The notes: generated by a model not told the origin, from the sequence alone. Shown: positions 25,215 to 34,290, numbered from the stretch's first letter. The stretch is DNA of 36,347 nucleotides from JBFIHZ01 sp041601535 (GCA_041601535.1 JBFIHZ010000006.1:1-36347), one strand, 5' to 3'. Numbers and translations: made by a program.

Positions 25215-26281
25215 GCCGTGATATATCGTACGCGCGGGCCGTCTGAATGGGCTTCGACGCAGCCGATATCGTCACATGCAATGCCGGCGGCGCGCGAGGA
25301 TTCGATCAGGCCGGGCGCCGCCTCGGCGCTGGCCAGCATCACCATGCCAATGCCACAGTTGAAGGTGCGCAGCATTTCACTGTCGGTGATATTGCCGGCC
25401 TGTTGCAGCCAGTCGAACACCGCCGGCCGTTGCCAGGCATTCAGGTTGATGGCCAGGCCGGTGTTGTCGGGCAGCACGCGCACGATGTTTTCGGTGATGC
25501 CGCCGCCGGTGATATGCGCCAGGCCGTCAATACCACCGCGCTGCAGCATGGCCAGTACCGGCTTGACATAGATCCGGGTGGGCGCGAGCAGCGCATCGGC
25601 CAATGTAATCGTGCTGCCATCTGCCTGCTGCAACTTCATTTGCAGGTCGGCCTGGCTGACTTCCAGTACCTTGCGGATCAGCGAATAGCCATTCGAATGT
25701 GGACCGGAAGATGCCATGCCAAGCACCCGGTGGCCGGCAGCGATGCGGCTGCCGTCCAGCAGGCTGGATCGGTCCACGATGCCCACGGCAAATCCTGCCA
25801 GGTCGTAATCACCGACGCCATACATACCAGGCATTTCAGCGGTTTCCCCGCCAATCAGTGCGCAGCCGGACTGGTGGCAGCCTTCGGCGATGCCTTCAAT
25901 GACGGTAGCGGCCGCGTCCACGTCCAGTTTGCCGGTAGCGTAGTAATCAAGGAAGTACAGGGGTTCAGCCCCACAGGTGAGAATATCATTCACGCACATT
26001 CCCACCAGGTCGATGCCGATGGTCTCATGGCGGCCCAACTGGCGGGCAAACAGTAACTTGGTGCCCACGCCGTCGGTGCCGGAAACCAGCAGCGGGTCGG
26101 GGTAGCGGCCAAGATCCAGCTTGAAAATACCGCCAAATCCGCCCAGGCCGTTCATCACTTCAGGGCGGTTGGTGCGGCGCACGGCCGGTTTGATACGTTC
26201 CACCAGCTCGTTACCGGCATCGATATCAACGCCGGAGTCGCGGTAGGACAGGTTTGTGGTGGGGGATTCTGGATTGCTCAA
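25211..26281 (-). CDS. purM: Phosphoribosylformylglycinamidine cyclo-ligase PurM
   Basis: AIR synthetase, the fifth step of purine synthesis. 356 residues. Seen: SYRDSGVDIDAGNELVERIK, GLGGFGGIF, SGTDGVGTKLLFA, the Mg/ATP region GETAEMPGMY and ASSGPHSNGYSLIRKV. The open frame begins with TTG 26281, and no in-frame ATG or GTG lies between it and the conserved core, so TTG is the likely start. The predicted N-terminus is about seven residues longer than in Pseudomonas. Divergent from the DUF2066 gene. Confidence 0.95.
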   Translation of the reverse strand: MSNPESPTTNLSYRDSGVDIDAGNELVERIKPAVRRTNRPEVMNGLGGFGGIFKLDLGRYPDPLLVSGTDGVGTKLLFARQLGRHETIGIDLVGMCVNDILTCGAEPLYFLDYYATGKLDVDAAATVIEGIAEGCHQSGCALIGGETAEMPGMYGVGDYDLAGFAVGIVDRSSLLDGSRIAAGHRVLGMASSGPHSNGYSLIRKVLEVSQADLQMKLQQADGSTITLADALLAPTRIYVKPVLAMLQRGGIDGLAHITGGGITENIVRVLPDNTGLAINLNAWQRPAVFDWLQQAGNITDSEMLRTFNCGIGMVMLASAEAAPGLIESSRAAGIACDDIGCVEAHSDGPRVRYITA

Positions 26282-26456
26282 TGGATTAACCCGGGTGATT
26301 GCTGGTTACGAGTGCCAAGCCGCCTATGGTATCTTATTCCGGCCCGGGATTGCGCCATTGCGCATGCATTTCCGGCGAGCCGCCTTTGGCCCTGTGGGCC
26401 CACTGTACCGGGGTGTGCCCGGCAGCGCTGCTGATATTCTGCACAAGCGACCATCC
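26282..26456. promoter_or_regulatory. Divergent purM / DUF2066 promoter region
   Basis: 175 bases between divergent operons. On the forward strand TTACGA, 18 bases, TATCTT (about 26306-26335) is a weak sigma-70 candidate for the DUF2066 operon. I do not see a PurR-like palindrome. No strong promoter for purM is visible. Confidence 0.3.
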
Positions 26457-27479
26457 ATGAAAACAATAATTACGTTCATTCTGTGTTTGATGCTGACCGC
26501 AGCCAGTCTGCGGGCTGAGACCGTCGACCTGTACCTCGGCGAAGCAGTGGTCGAGGACCAGTCGGCGGGGGAGCGTGAACGCGGCATGGCCGAGGCCTTG
26601 TCCAACGTGCTGCTGAAGCTCAGCGGTTTGCATGATTTTTCCGCCTATCCGCAAGTGCAGGCCGGCTTGCAACGCGCCAATTCCATGGTCATTACGTTTT
26701 ACTATCGCAAGCAACCCTTCAAGTTGCCGGATGGCAGCGAAGGGGAGCAACTGCGCCTGGCGGTGCGTTTCTCACCCCAGCCGGTGGATCAGCTGGCGCA
26801 GGCTCTGGAACTGCCGCGCTGGAAACGGGAACGCCGCCCACTGGAAATCTGGCTGGTGGTAGATGATGGCCTGAGCCGCAGAATCCTGCCGATCGAGCTG
26901 GAATATGCCTGGCAGAACCTGCAGGCGGTAGCTGACTACCGCGGCATGCCGGTCACCTTTCCCAGCGCCGACGAGGATGGTCAGTATGCCGTGGACCCGC
27001 AGTTATTGTGGGGTGGTTATACCGATGAATTGCAGCAGGACGGGCCGGTTAACGCGCTGGTGATTGCTGCCCGCCGCGAGGGTCCGGAATGGAATATCCG
27101 CATGAATCTGTCTTACGGCGGCCACCAGGCTTCCTGGCGCAACCGGGGACAGGAATTGCAGCTGGAACTGGCGGCTGGCATGCATCAGGCTATTGACGAA
27201 ATCGTGGCGCTGAACACCATTGCTGCGGTCGATCAGGGTCAAACAAGTTTCACTCTCATGGTTTCAGGGATCATTGGGTCCGCGGATTACATACGTTGCC
27301 TGGACTACCTGCAGGGCCTCAGCCTGGTCGAGCGGGTTGATGTGATCAGGGCACAGCAGGGCCGGGTGGAGTTCAGCCTGGCGCTGAATGCCCAGCCCGA
27401 ATACCTGTTGCGCTCGTTAAGTAATGACGGAGTTCTGACCGCTGGTCCGAAGGGCAAGGTGTTTGTTTTGCAGCCATGA
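26457..27479 (+). CDS. DUF2066 domain protein
   Basis: Exported protein of unknown function, 340 residues from ATG 26457. The signal peptide TIITFILCLMLTAASLRA is followed by the DUF2066 region (VVEDQSAGERERGMAEALSN, then VLLKLSGLHDFSAYPQVQ and FYYRKQPFKL). It heads an operon with the CDP-alcohol transferase, PerM and hda, opposite purM; the same neighbourhood exists in Pseudomonas. The frame extends upstream to 26256, but the signal peptide fixes the start. It overlaps the next gene by four bases. Confidence 0.88.
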   Translation: MKTIITFILCLMLTAASLRAETVDLYLGEAVVEDQSAGERERGMAEALSNVLLKLSGLHDFSAYPQVQAGLQRANSMVITFYYRKQPFKLPDGSEGEQLRLAVRFSPQPVDQLAQALELPRWKRERRPLEIWLVVDDGLSRRILPIELEYAWQNLQAVADYRGMPVTFPSADEDGQYAVDPQLLWGGYTDELQQDGPVNALVIAARREGPEWNIRMNLSYGGHQASWRNRGQELQLELAAGMHQAIDEIVALNTIAAVDQGQTSFTLMVSGIIGSADYIRCLDYLQGLSLVERVDVIRAQQGRVEFSLALNAQPEYLLRSLSNDGVLTAGPKGKVFVLQP

Positions 27480-28030
27480 GCTTGCGCCTGCTGCCCAACA
27501 TTCTGACCTTGTTCCGCATGTTCGCGGTGGGGCCGATCGTTTACTGGCTGATGAAAGGCGAATACCTGGCGGCATTGGTGCTGGGGATTTTTGCCGGGAT
27601 CAGCGATCTGCTGGACGGATTCCTGGCACGACGGTTTGGCTGGATCACGCATTTTGGCGGGGTGCTGGATCCGTTAACGGACAAGCTGATGCTGGTCAGT
27701 ATCACGCTGACCCTGGCCTGGTTGGGCGAGTTGCCCTGGTGGCTGGTGGGACTGGTGGTTTTGCGCGACCTGGTTATTGTCACAGGTGGCTTTTACTATC
27801 ATTACCGGGTCGCCCGGATCATCCGGGCAGAGCCTACCGCATTGAGCAAAGGCAATACCTTGCTGCAAATCCTGCTGGTGATCGCGGTGATGCTGGGGCT
27901 GGCTTTTCCGGCCTGGCAGGGCCGCTGGGTTGATGCCCTGATTTATGCTGTGGCGTTTACCACCATGGCTTCCGGGGTGCAGTATGTTCTGGTCTGGTCT
28001 GCACGGGCCAGGAGGTTTCGACATGGCTAA
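27476..28030 (+). CDS. CDP-alcohol phosphatidyltransferase family protein
   Basis: Membrane enzyme that transfers a phosphatidyl group from CDP-diacylglycerol to an alcohol. 184 residues, several hydrophobic helices. The family signature DG-x2-AR-x8-G-x3-D-x3-D is complete in DGFLARR...GGVLDPLTDKL. It resembles PgsA (phosphatidylglycerophosphate synthase) and bacterial cardiolipin-synthase-like members; the alcohol acceptor cannot be told from sequence. Its ATG overlaps the DUF2066 stop (ATGA). The end overlaps the PerM gene start by eight bases. Confidence 0.88.
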   Translation: MSLRLLPNILTLFRMFAVGPIVYWLMKGEYLAALVLGIFAGISDLLDGFLARRFGWITHFGGVLDPLTDKLMLVSITLTLAWLGELPWWLVGLVVLRDLVIVTGGFYYHYRVARIIRAEPTALSKGNTLLQILLVIAVMLGLAFPAWQGRWVDALIYAVAFTTMASGVQYVLVWSARARRFRHG

Positions 28031-29132
28031 GGAATTCACGTCGCGGGATTCACGTTACTGGCTGGTGCTGGTGCTGGTTGCCGCTTTCTTCTGGTTGCTT
28101 TACCTGTTGGCGCCGGTCATCACCCCGTTCGTGGCGGCCGGTGCGCTGGCTTATCTGGGCGATCCGCTGGTGGACCGCATCCAGAAAATCACCTTTATTC
28201 GCTGGCCCATCAGCCGTTCCGTGGCGGTCACGCTGGTGTTTGTGCTGATGTTTCTCGGCCTGGCTGCCGTTTTGCTGGTGCTGCTGCCACTGCTGGCCGA
28301 CCAGGTCAGGCACCTGGTGGCGCGTGCCCCCGAGTGGATCAACTGGCTGACGCTCACCGCGGTGCCGTGGTTGCAGCAGAAGTTTTCCCTGCCGGACCTG
28401 GATGTGCAACTGTCCAGCATGGGTGAATTGGTGGGCTCGTACTGGAAAGAAGTGAGCGGTGCGATGCTCAACTTGCTGGGCACGGTTTCCGCCGGCGGCC
28501 AGGCCGTGCTGAACCTGTTGATGAACCTGGTGCTGATACCGGTGGTCACGTTCTATTTACTGCGTGACTGGGATGACCTGGTAGAGGGCGTACGCACGCT
28601 GATGCCGCATGCCGTTGAGCCCACGGTAAGCCGCCTGGCGCGGGAAATTGACATGGTGCTGGGTGCCTTTATCCGTGGCCAGTTGATGGTTATGCTGGCG
28701 CTGGGCCTGATTTACACGGTCGGGTTGTGGCTGATCGGACTGGACCTGGCCTTTATCATTGGTATGGGCGCAGGTTTGCTCAGCATAGTCCCTTACCTTG
28801 GCACCTTTGTGGGCGTGGTGGCGGCGCTGGCCGCGGCCATTTTCCAGTTCCAGGACGTATTGCACCCGGCGCTGGCGCTGGGGGTTTTCGTGCTTGGCCA
28901 GTCGCTGGAAGGCATGGTGCTGACACCCAAGCTGGTCGGCGACCAGGTGGGCTTGCATCCGGTGGCGGTCATTTTCGCGGTGCTGGCCGGTGGCCAGTTG
29001 TTTGGCTTTGTCGGTATCCTGCTGGCCTTGCCGGTCACCGCCGCGCTGAACGTGCTGGTGAAATATGCCCACCAGCGGTACCGCAGCAGTTCACTGTTCA
29101 ACAACACGTCCTCGGCCGAGCGGGAAATCTGA
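28023..29132 (+). CDS. perM: AI-2E family transporter / PerM-type permease
   Basis: Inner-membrane permease of the AI-2E exporter superfamily (PF01594), 369 residues with about 8 hydrophobic segments. The N-terminus WLLYLLAPVITPFVAAGALA, the conserved central part LIPVVTFYLLRDWDD, and GAGLLSIVPYLGTFVG with GQSLEGMVLTPKLVGD are typical. The transported substrate is unknown; AI-2 export should not be assumed. The start ATG 28023 matches the family, although the frame is open from 27945. hda follows with no gap. Confidence 0.9.
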   Translation: MAKEFTSRDSRYWLVLVLVAAFFWLLYLLAPVITPFVAAGALAYLGDPLVDRIQKITFIRWPISRSVAVTLVFVLMFLGLAAVLLVLLPLLADQVRHLVARAPEWINWLTLTAVPWLQQKFSLPDLDVQLSSMGELVGSYWKEVSGAMLNLLGTVSAGGQAVLNLLMNLVLIPVVTFYLLRDWDDLVEGVRTLMPHAVEPTVSRLAREIDMVLGAFIRGQLMVMLALGLIYTVGLWLIGLDLAFIIGMGAGLLSIVPYLGTFVGVVAALAAAIFQFQDVLHPALALGVFVLGQSLEGMVLTPKLVGDQVGLHPVAVIFAVLAGGQLFGFVGILLALPVTAALNVLVKYAHQRYRSSSLFNNTSSAEREI

Positions 29133-29867
29133 GTGTCATCATCCGCGCAGATCCTGTTACCGCTGGAGCGCCGGCGGCCTGACCGCTTCGAAGATTTCGT
29201 GCCCGGTCCCAATGCCAACGTGGTGGACGCGCTGCGGGCATTGCTGCAGGGCAAGGGTGGCCAGTTGTTTATCCGGGGAGGCGAAGGCAGCGGCAAATCC
29301 CATCTGCTCAATGCCACCTGTAATCAGGCGCAGGCACAGCAGCAGTCAGCGTTCTACCTGCCGTTGGGCGCGTTGCCTGATGAAGCCGCGGACAGCCTGG
29401 CTGGCCTGGAAACCATGGATGTGGTCTGTTTTGATGACATTGACCGCGTGGCGGGCAATGAGACCTGGGAACACGCGCTGTTTCATTGCTTCAACCGCCT
29501 GCGTGCCAATGGCGGCCGCCTGGTGGTCAGCAGTACACTGGCGCTGTCGCAACTGCCATTGAACCTGCCCGACCTGGCCTCGCGGCTGAGCTGGGATATC
29601 CGCCTGCGGCTGCAAGCGCTTGAAGATGCTGACAAACTGCATGTACTGGAACAGCGCGCCCGCGCCGTGGGCATCGAGCTGGCACCGGAGGTGGGCCGTT
29701 ACCTGCTCAGCCGCGGCACGCGTAACCTGGCCGTATTACTGGACCACCTGGAGTCCGTGCGGGTGGCAGCGCTGAAGCGCAAAAGAAAAATAACCATTCC
29801 GCTGGCAAGGGAGGTGCTGCTGGAGCACACACCCGATCGCGGGTCTGATGGCGGAGACAACAATTAG
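29133..29867 (+). CDS. hda: DnaA regulatory inactivator Hda
   Basis: DnaA paralogue that, bound to the DNA-loaded sliding clamp, stimulates hydrolysis of DnaA-ATP and so prevents re-initiation. 244 residues. A clamp-binding-like motif QILLPL is at residues 6-11, Walker A GGEGSGKS at 49-56, Walker B VVCFDDIDRV, and the sensor-I/arginine-finger region SRLSWDIRLRLQ. It lacks the DnaA DNA-binding domain IV. The GTG start directly follows the PerM stop codon. Confidence 0.93.
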   Translation: MSSSAQILLPLERRRPDRFEDFVPGPNANVVDALRALLQGKGGQLFIRGGEGSGKSHLLNATCNQAQAQQQSAFYLPLGALPDEAADSLAGLETMDVVCFDDIDRVAGNETWEHALFHCFNRLRANGGRLVVSSTLALSQLPLNLPDLASRLSWDIRLRLQALEDADKLHVLEQRARAVGIELAPEVGRYLLSRGTRNLAVLLDHLESVRVAALKRKRKITIPLAREVLLEHTPDRGSDGGDNN

Positions 29868-29882
29868 ATAAGAGGAAAAGGC

Positions 29883-30656
29883 ATGTTTACGAAACTGGAA
29901 ATCACCAGGAACTGGCTACCGCGTTACACCGGCATGCCGCTGGACAAATTTGGCGATTACATTCTGCTCACCAACTTTGGCAATTACGTCGAGCAGTTCG
30001 CCAAGCAGTTCGATTGCGAGATATATGGCCGGGACCGCGCCATGCAGGCGGCCACCAACAAGGACGGCCTGACCATCATTAACTTCGGCATGGGCTCCAG
30101 TCAGGCCGCCACCGTCATGGACTTGCTCACCGCCGTGGCACCCAAGGGCGTGTTGTTTCTGGGTAAATGCGGGGGGCTGAAAAAGTCCACTGAAATCGGG
30201 CACTTCATCCTGCCGATTGCCGCCATTCGCGGTGAAGGCACCAGTAACGATTACTTTCCCATCGAGGTGCCGGCGCTGCCCTCATTCAAACTGCACAAGT
30301 TTGTCTCCAATAAAATCGTTGAGCATGGCCTGGATTACCGCACCGGCGTGGTCTATACCACCAACCGGCGGGTGTGGGAACACGATGAGAATTTCCACCA
30401 GATGCTGCACGACATGACCTGCATTGGCATTGATATGGAAACCGCCACGCTGTTTATTGTCGGGCACGCCAACGAGATTTCACGCGGCGCGCTGTTGCTG
30501 GTGTCTGACGTTCCGGTCACCCCCGACGGGGTCAAAACGGAGGAATCGGACAAAAAAGTGACGGCTGACTGGGTGGGTTTGCACCTGCAGATTGGTATCG
30601 AGGCCATGACCGAACTCGGCCTGAAGGGCGAAAAGATCAAGCACCTGCGCTACTGA
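29883..30656 (+). CDS. amn: AMP nucleosidase, short form
   Basis: Splits AMP into adenine and ribose-5-phosphate. 257 residues, containing only the nucleoside-phosphorylase-like catalytic domain. It lacks the N-terminal regulatory domain of the 484-residue E. coli enzyme. Motifs: NFGMGSSQAATVMDLL, FLGKCGGLK, the base-binding DMETATLFIVG, and LLVSDVPVTPDGVKTEES with the catalytic Asp. AGAGGA is 5 bases before the ATG. Its gene is 15 bases after hda and may be co-transcribed. The short form is, as I recall, common in Bacteroidetes. Confidence 0.88.
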   Translation: MFTKLEITRNWLPRYTGMPLDKFGDYILLTNFGNYVEQFAKQFDCEIYGRDRAMQAATNKDGLTIINFGMGSSQAATVMDLLTAVAPKGVLFLGKCGGLKKSTEIGHFILPIAAIRGEGTSNDYFPIEVPALPSFKLHKFVSNKIVEHGLDYRTGVVYTTNRRVWEHDENFHQMLHDMTCIGIDMETATLFIVGHANEISRGALLLVSDVPVTPDGVKTEESDKKVTADWVGLHLQIGIEAMTELGLKGEKIKHLRY

Positions 30657-30670
30657 TCACCGGCGCCTCA

Positions 30671-30693
30671 GGCCGCTCGCCCGGCTGGCGGCC
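30671..30693. terminator. Hairpin between convergent amn and lipoprotein genes
   Basis: GGCCGC (30671-30676) pairs with GCGGCC (30688-30693) around an 11-base loop, in the 65-base gap between convergent genes. Position suits a bidirectional terminator, but neither side has a T-run. Confidence 0.3.
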
Positions 30694-30721
30694 AGGCCAG
30701 CAGGGTGCGACCGTGGCCCGC

Positions 30722-32482
30722 TTACCTGAATGTCATGCGGCTGTCGGCGACAAAGCCGTCATCGGTGAAGCGCAGGTTGAGGTAGGTGCGCCCGGCGACT
30801 TCCCGGTAGGCCTGCTCCATGGCGTCAGCGATTTCTTTTGCTGCCGCGAACTGGTTGGCCTCCTCGCCATTCTCTTGCGCTGCGCTTTCAGCCAGCGCCT
30901 GCATGCTGTCGTTGAAATCCCGGGTCAGGTCCATGTAGGCCACGGTATCGTAATTCACTGACAGGAAGCTGCCCTTGTTATCAGCTTTCTGCTGCAGCCA
31001 GGGCAGCAAGCCGGTTTCTTCACCGGCACCCAGCGATACACCGATGGCGCTGTCGCTCAAGGCGGCATGGCCAACCGCATTGGGCAGTGGCAGCAGATTG
31101 GCGGGCAGGGGCACCGGCGGCTCGTTTTTCTTCAGGTTCAGGTTGGACAGATCGGGCAAAAACATCTGCGCCATGCCGACGAACATTTCCGGTTGATCCA
31201 CGTGCACGGACAGCATGCCGGCCACCTGGTCAGGGATCATGCCCGATGCGCTCAATTGGCCCAGACTGAGGCGCAGACCGCGGAAGTTGTTCACCAGCGG
31301 AGGCATGGGTTGCTGCAATTGCTGCAGCGCTTCTGCCGCGCCCTCGTTCAGGTCCTGCAATTGTTCGCACTGGTACGGTGCTTCGGTGATGGCCTGGGTT
31401 TTCTGGGTGAGAAAATCGCGCACCGGGCCGAACTTCATGCCAAAGGCAAACTCCATCAGGCGCGCAGATTGCTGCGGCACCATGGGCACATCGGCCACCA
31501 GCGCGACCAGTTCCTGCGCGAGGCTGGCCTGGGTTTCCAGCACATACTGGTAGGCCATGACCTTGGCGGTAAGCTCGGTGGTGCCGAGGATCAGCCGTGG
31601 CGTGCGTTCGAGTATGCCGCTGATTTCCTGTTTGCATACCGCACTGAGGTCGGCGGGAATGCTCATGCCGGATGCGGCCAGCGCGCCGTTGAGCGAGGAG
31701 TCGGCACTGAAAAACTCATTGGCCAGTAACTTCAGGTCCAGCACGCCGGTGCCATAGGGCTGGTAACCATAGTGGCTGTTGATTGCCTGCAGTCGTTGCC
31801 GGGCATCGGATGCTGCTTCCTGCTCCAGGCCCAGGAAACGCGGCAGCAACTGCTGTTCCGAGGCGGTTGGCAGCAGGCTGATGGCGACATGGTCATCCAG
31901 GATGGCGATAAACAGGCCGGCGGGCAGTTCGTCGCCGCTATCCGCATCGGCAACAATGCGCCAGTAGGACTTGCCCTGCAATTGCAGTTGCGGGGCGGTA
32001 ATGCCGGCGTTGGCGAGTATGCGTTCCACCGTTGCGTTCAGGCTGGCGGCATCTGACAGGCCCATACGCATCACCGGAAATGCACCCATGCCGTAGAGCA
32101 CTTTTTCAGCCTGCAGGTCGAAGCCCAGGCTTTCCAGGCCGTCGCGGTTGAGCTTGCCGTCAAGCTCTCTGAGCACTGCCAGGGCCAGTCTGCTGCCCTG
32201 GTCGGCCGAGCCGGGATCGCTCTCCAGTTGTTGCCGTACGCTGACCAGTTCCCGCTGCATGGTGGCCAGCACGGGCTCTGCCTGCGTCAGAAAGCTGTCG
32301 ATCACATCATCGGGCGTGGGTGCCAGATTGGCCACCAGGTAGGGGCTGCCGGCCGGCACATGGGCCAGCAGGCTGTTGTCGCCCGCATTGCCGGCCAGTC
32401 CGGTGGCCTGGTCTTCCGACCCGCAGGCAGACAGCAATAATGAAATGGAGGCCGCAATGGCGACCGGGCGGATCATTTTCAT
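30722..32482 (-). CDS. Large lipoprotein of unknown function
   Basis: 586-residue exported lipoprotein I cannot assign to a named family. The signal peptide AIAASISLLLSACGSE has a good lipobox (LSAC). The mature part is soluble-looking, with alternating helices and strands. Phrases such as LLAHVPAGSPYLVANLAP near the N-terminus and RTYLNLRFTDDGFVADSRMT at the C-terminus suggest repeated alpha/beta units of DUF3352-like type, but that is a guess. Two cysteines in the mature chain (VCKQEI, YQCEQL) could form a disulfide. It has 79 bases upstream and stands downstream of pntB on the same strand. Confidence 0.75.
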   Translation of the reverse strand: MKMIRPVAIAASISLLLSACGSEDQATGLAGNAGDNSLLAHVPAGSPYLVANLAPTPDDVIDSFLTQAEPVLATMQRELVSVRQQLESDPGSADQGSRLALAVLRELDGKLNRDGLESLGFDLQAEKVLYGMGAFPVMRMGLSDAASLNATVERILANAGITAPQLQLQGKSYWRIVADADSGDELPAGLFIAILDDHVAISLLPTASEQQLLPRFLGLEQEAASDARQRLQAINSHYGYQPYGTGVLDLKLLANEFFSADSSLNGALAASGMSIPADLSAVCKQEISGILERTPRLILGTTELTAKVMAYQYVLETQASLAQELVALVADVPMVPQQSARLMEFAFGMKFGPVRDFLTQKTQAITEAPYQCEQLQDLNEGAAEALQQLQQPMPPLVNNFRGLRLSLGQLSASGMIPDQVAGMLSVHVDQPEMFVGMAQMFLPDLSNLNLKKNEPPVPLPANLLPLPNAVGHAALSDSAIGVSLGAGEETGLLPWLQQKADNKGSFLSVNYDTVAYMDLTRDFNDSMQALAESAAQENGEEANQFAAAKEIADAMEQAYREVAGRTYLNLRFTDDGFVADSRMTFR

Positions 32483-32561
32483 GCCGGCATTCTTCCCTGT
32501 TGTGTTAAGGTGTTATACCACAGTAAAACACCCTTATCCATTGTCCGCATGTGCCAGAAGT
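32483..32561 (-). promoter_or_regulatory. pntB-lipoprotein gap with inverted repeat and TATAAC
   Basis: On the reverse strand, GGTGTT (32526-32531) and AACACC (32507-32512) form a 6-bp inverted repeat, and TATAAC overlaps its second arm. It may act as a weak pnt terminator/attenuator, as a lipoprotein promoter (no clear -35), or both. Confidence 0.3.
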
Positions 32562-33977
32562 TTACAGTGACTTCACGCCCGCGATCAGCTTCTGCGCCAC
32601 GTCCTGCGCATCGCCGTAACACATGCGCGTGTTCTCTTCGAAGAACAGCAGATTCTCGATACCGGAGAAGCCGGTGCCCTGGCCGCGTTTGATGACGAAA
32701 ATGTTCCTGGCCTTGTCCGCGTCCAGGATGGGCATGCCGTAAATCGGGCTGGATTTGTCACGTCGCGCCGCCGGGTTGACCACGTCGTTGGCACCGATCA
32801 CCAGTGCCACGTCGGTGGTCGGGAACTGGCTGTTGATGTCTTCCAGGTCGTAAATCAGGTCGTAGGGTACGCCGGCCTCGGCCAGCAGCACGTTCATATG
32901 GCCCGGCATGCGGCCGGCCACCGGATGAATGGCAAATGATACCTTCACACCCTTGCTTTGCAGCAGCTGGGTGAGTTCCCAGATCTTGTGCTGCGCCTGC
33001 GCCACCGCCAGGCCGTAACCCGGGATGATGATGACTTTTTCGGCGTAGGCCATGGTGATGGCCGCATCGCTGGCGTCAATGGATTTCATGCTGCCGGTTA
33101 CCGCCAGCGCATCACCGCCGTCGTCACCGGTACCAAAGCCGGAAAACAGCACGTTGCTGATCGGCCGGTTCATCGCATGTGCCATCAACTGGGTCAGCAG
33201 GGTACCCGCCGAGCCCACCACGATACCGGCAATCATCATCGCCGGGTTCTGCAGCACGAAGCCTTCGAAACCCACCGCCAGGCCGGTCAGCGCGTTGTAC
33301 AGGGAAATCACCACCGGCATGTCGGCACCGCCAATGGGTACCGTCATCAATACGCCGATCAGCAGCGCCAGGGCAAAGAACAGGTAATACTCTGTTGCTG
33401 AAAACCCGGTACGCGCCAGCAGGTAGCCCAGCACAATCAGGGCCAGGAACAGCAGGCCGTTGAACAGCTGCTGGCCCGGAAAACGGTAGACCTTGCGCAT
33501 CCAGCCCTGCAGCTTGGCGAATGCAATCAGTGAGCCGGAAAACGCGATGGTGCCAATCAGGGCGCCCAGCACGGCCAGCTCACGAGCCGCAAATGCTTCA
33601 TGCGTCAGGCCGGCACCTGTCATCACGCGCAACAGTTCCACCGCCGCGATCGCGGCTGCGGCACCACCACCCATGCCGTTGTAAAGCGCGATCATTTGCG
33701 GCATATCGGTCATGGCCACGCGCTTGCCCGACCACCAGGCCAGCACGCCGCCAAGGAAAATGGCCGTGGTCATCAAGCCATAATTGTGCATTTGCGGTTC
33801 GGCAAAGGTGATCACGGTGGCGACCACCATGCCCACGCCCGCCCAGATGATGCCGCCGCGGGCGGTGCCGGGGTGGCTCATTTTCTTCAGGCCGGAGATA
33901 AACAGGATGGCGGCGAAGAAGTAACTGGCATGGATCAGCCAGCGGGCTACATCCGGGTTAAGGAAACCGTCCATCAA
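32562..33977 (-). CDS. pntB: NAD(P) transhydrogenase subunit beta
   Basis: Proton-pumping transhydrogenase, NADP-binding subunit: couples H+ entry to reduction of NADP+ by NADH. 471 residues: about eight membrane helices, then the soluble NADP domain with VIIIPGYGLAVAQAQHKIWE, AIHPVAGRMPGHMNVLLAEA and VIGANDVVNPAA. All core motifs are present. The ATG overlaps the pntAb stop as ATGA. It is the last gene of pntAa-pntAb-pntB. Confidence 0.97.
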   Translation of the reverse strand: MMDGFLNPDVARWLIHASYFFAAILFISGLKKMSHPGTARGGIIWAGVGMVVATVITFAEPQMHNYGLMTTAIFLGGVLAWWSGKRVAMTDMPQMIALYNGMGGGAAAAIAAVELLRVMTGAGLTHEAFAARELAVLGALIGTIAFSGSLIAFAKLQGWMRKVYRFPGQQLFNGLLFLALIVLGYLLARTGFSATEYYLFFALALLIGVLMTVPIGGADMPVVISLYNALTGLAVGFEGFVLQNPAMMIAGIVVGSAGTLLTQLMAHAMNRPISNVLFSGFGTGDDGGDALAVTGSMKSIDASDAAITMAYAEKVIIIPGYGLAVAQAQHKIWELTQLLQSKGVKVSFAIHPVAGRMPGHMNVLLAEAGVPYDLIYDLEDINSQFPTTDVALVIGANDVVNPAARRDKSSPIYGMPILDADKARNIFVIKRGQGTGFSGIENLLFFEENTRMCYGDAQDVAQKLIAGVKSL

Positions 33978-34261
33978 TTTTTCTCCTTGCTGGACTTGAA
34001 CATCTCAAGCATGCGTTCAGTGACCACGTAGCCGCCAACGGCATTGCCGGCACCCAGCAGCACCGCGATAAAGCCAATGACCTGTTCGGTGGTGGTGTCG
34101 GCGTGGCCCAGTGCCACCATGGCGCCGACCAGCACGATGCCGTGCACGAAGTTGGACCCGGACATCAGCGGTGTATGCAAAATGGTGGGGACCTTGGAAA
34201 TCACTTCATAGCCGGTGAACGCCGCCAGCATGAAAATGTAAAGGGCGATAAATCCTTCCAT
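33974..34261 (-). CDS. pntAB: NAD(P) transhydrogenase subunit alpha, part 2 (membrane part)
   Basis: 95-residue membrane subunit with three hydrophobic helices (FIALYIFMLAAFTGYEVI, FVHGIVLVGAMVAL, QVIGFIAVLLGAGNAVGGYV). The motif TILHTPLMSGSNFVHGIVLV matches the C-terminal membrane part of E. coli PntA. It is a separate gene here, as in Rhodospirillum-type three-subunit enzymes. It sits between pntAa (29-base gap) and pntB (4-base overlap). Confidence 0.95.
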   Translation of the reverse strand: MEGFIALYIFMLAAFTGYEVISKVPTILHTPLMSGSNFVHGIVLVGAMVALGHADTTTEQVIGFIAVLLGAGNAVGGYVVTERMLEMFKSSKEKN

Positions 34262-34290
34262 GCGCTTATCCTGTAATTGATTCAGTCATG

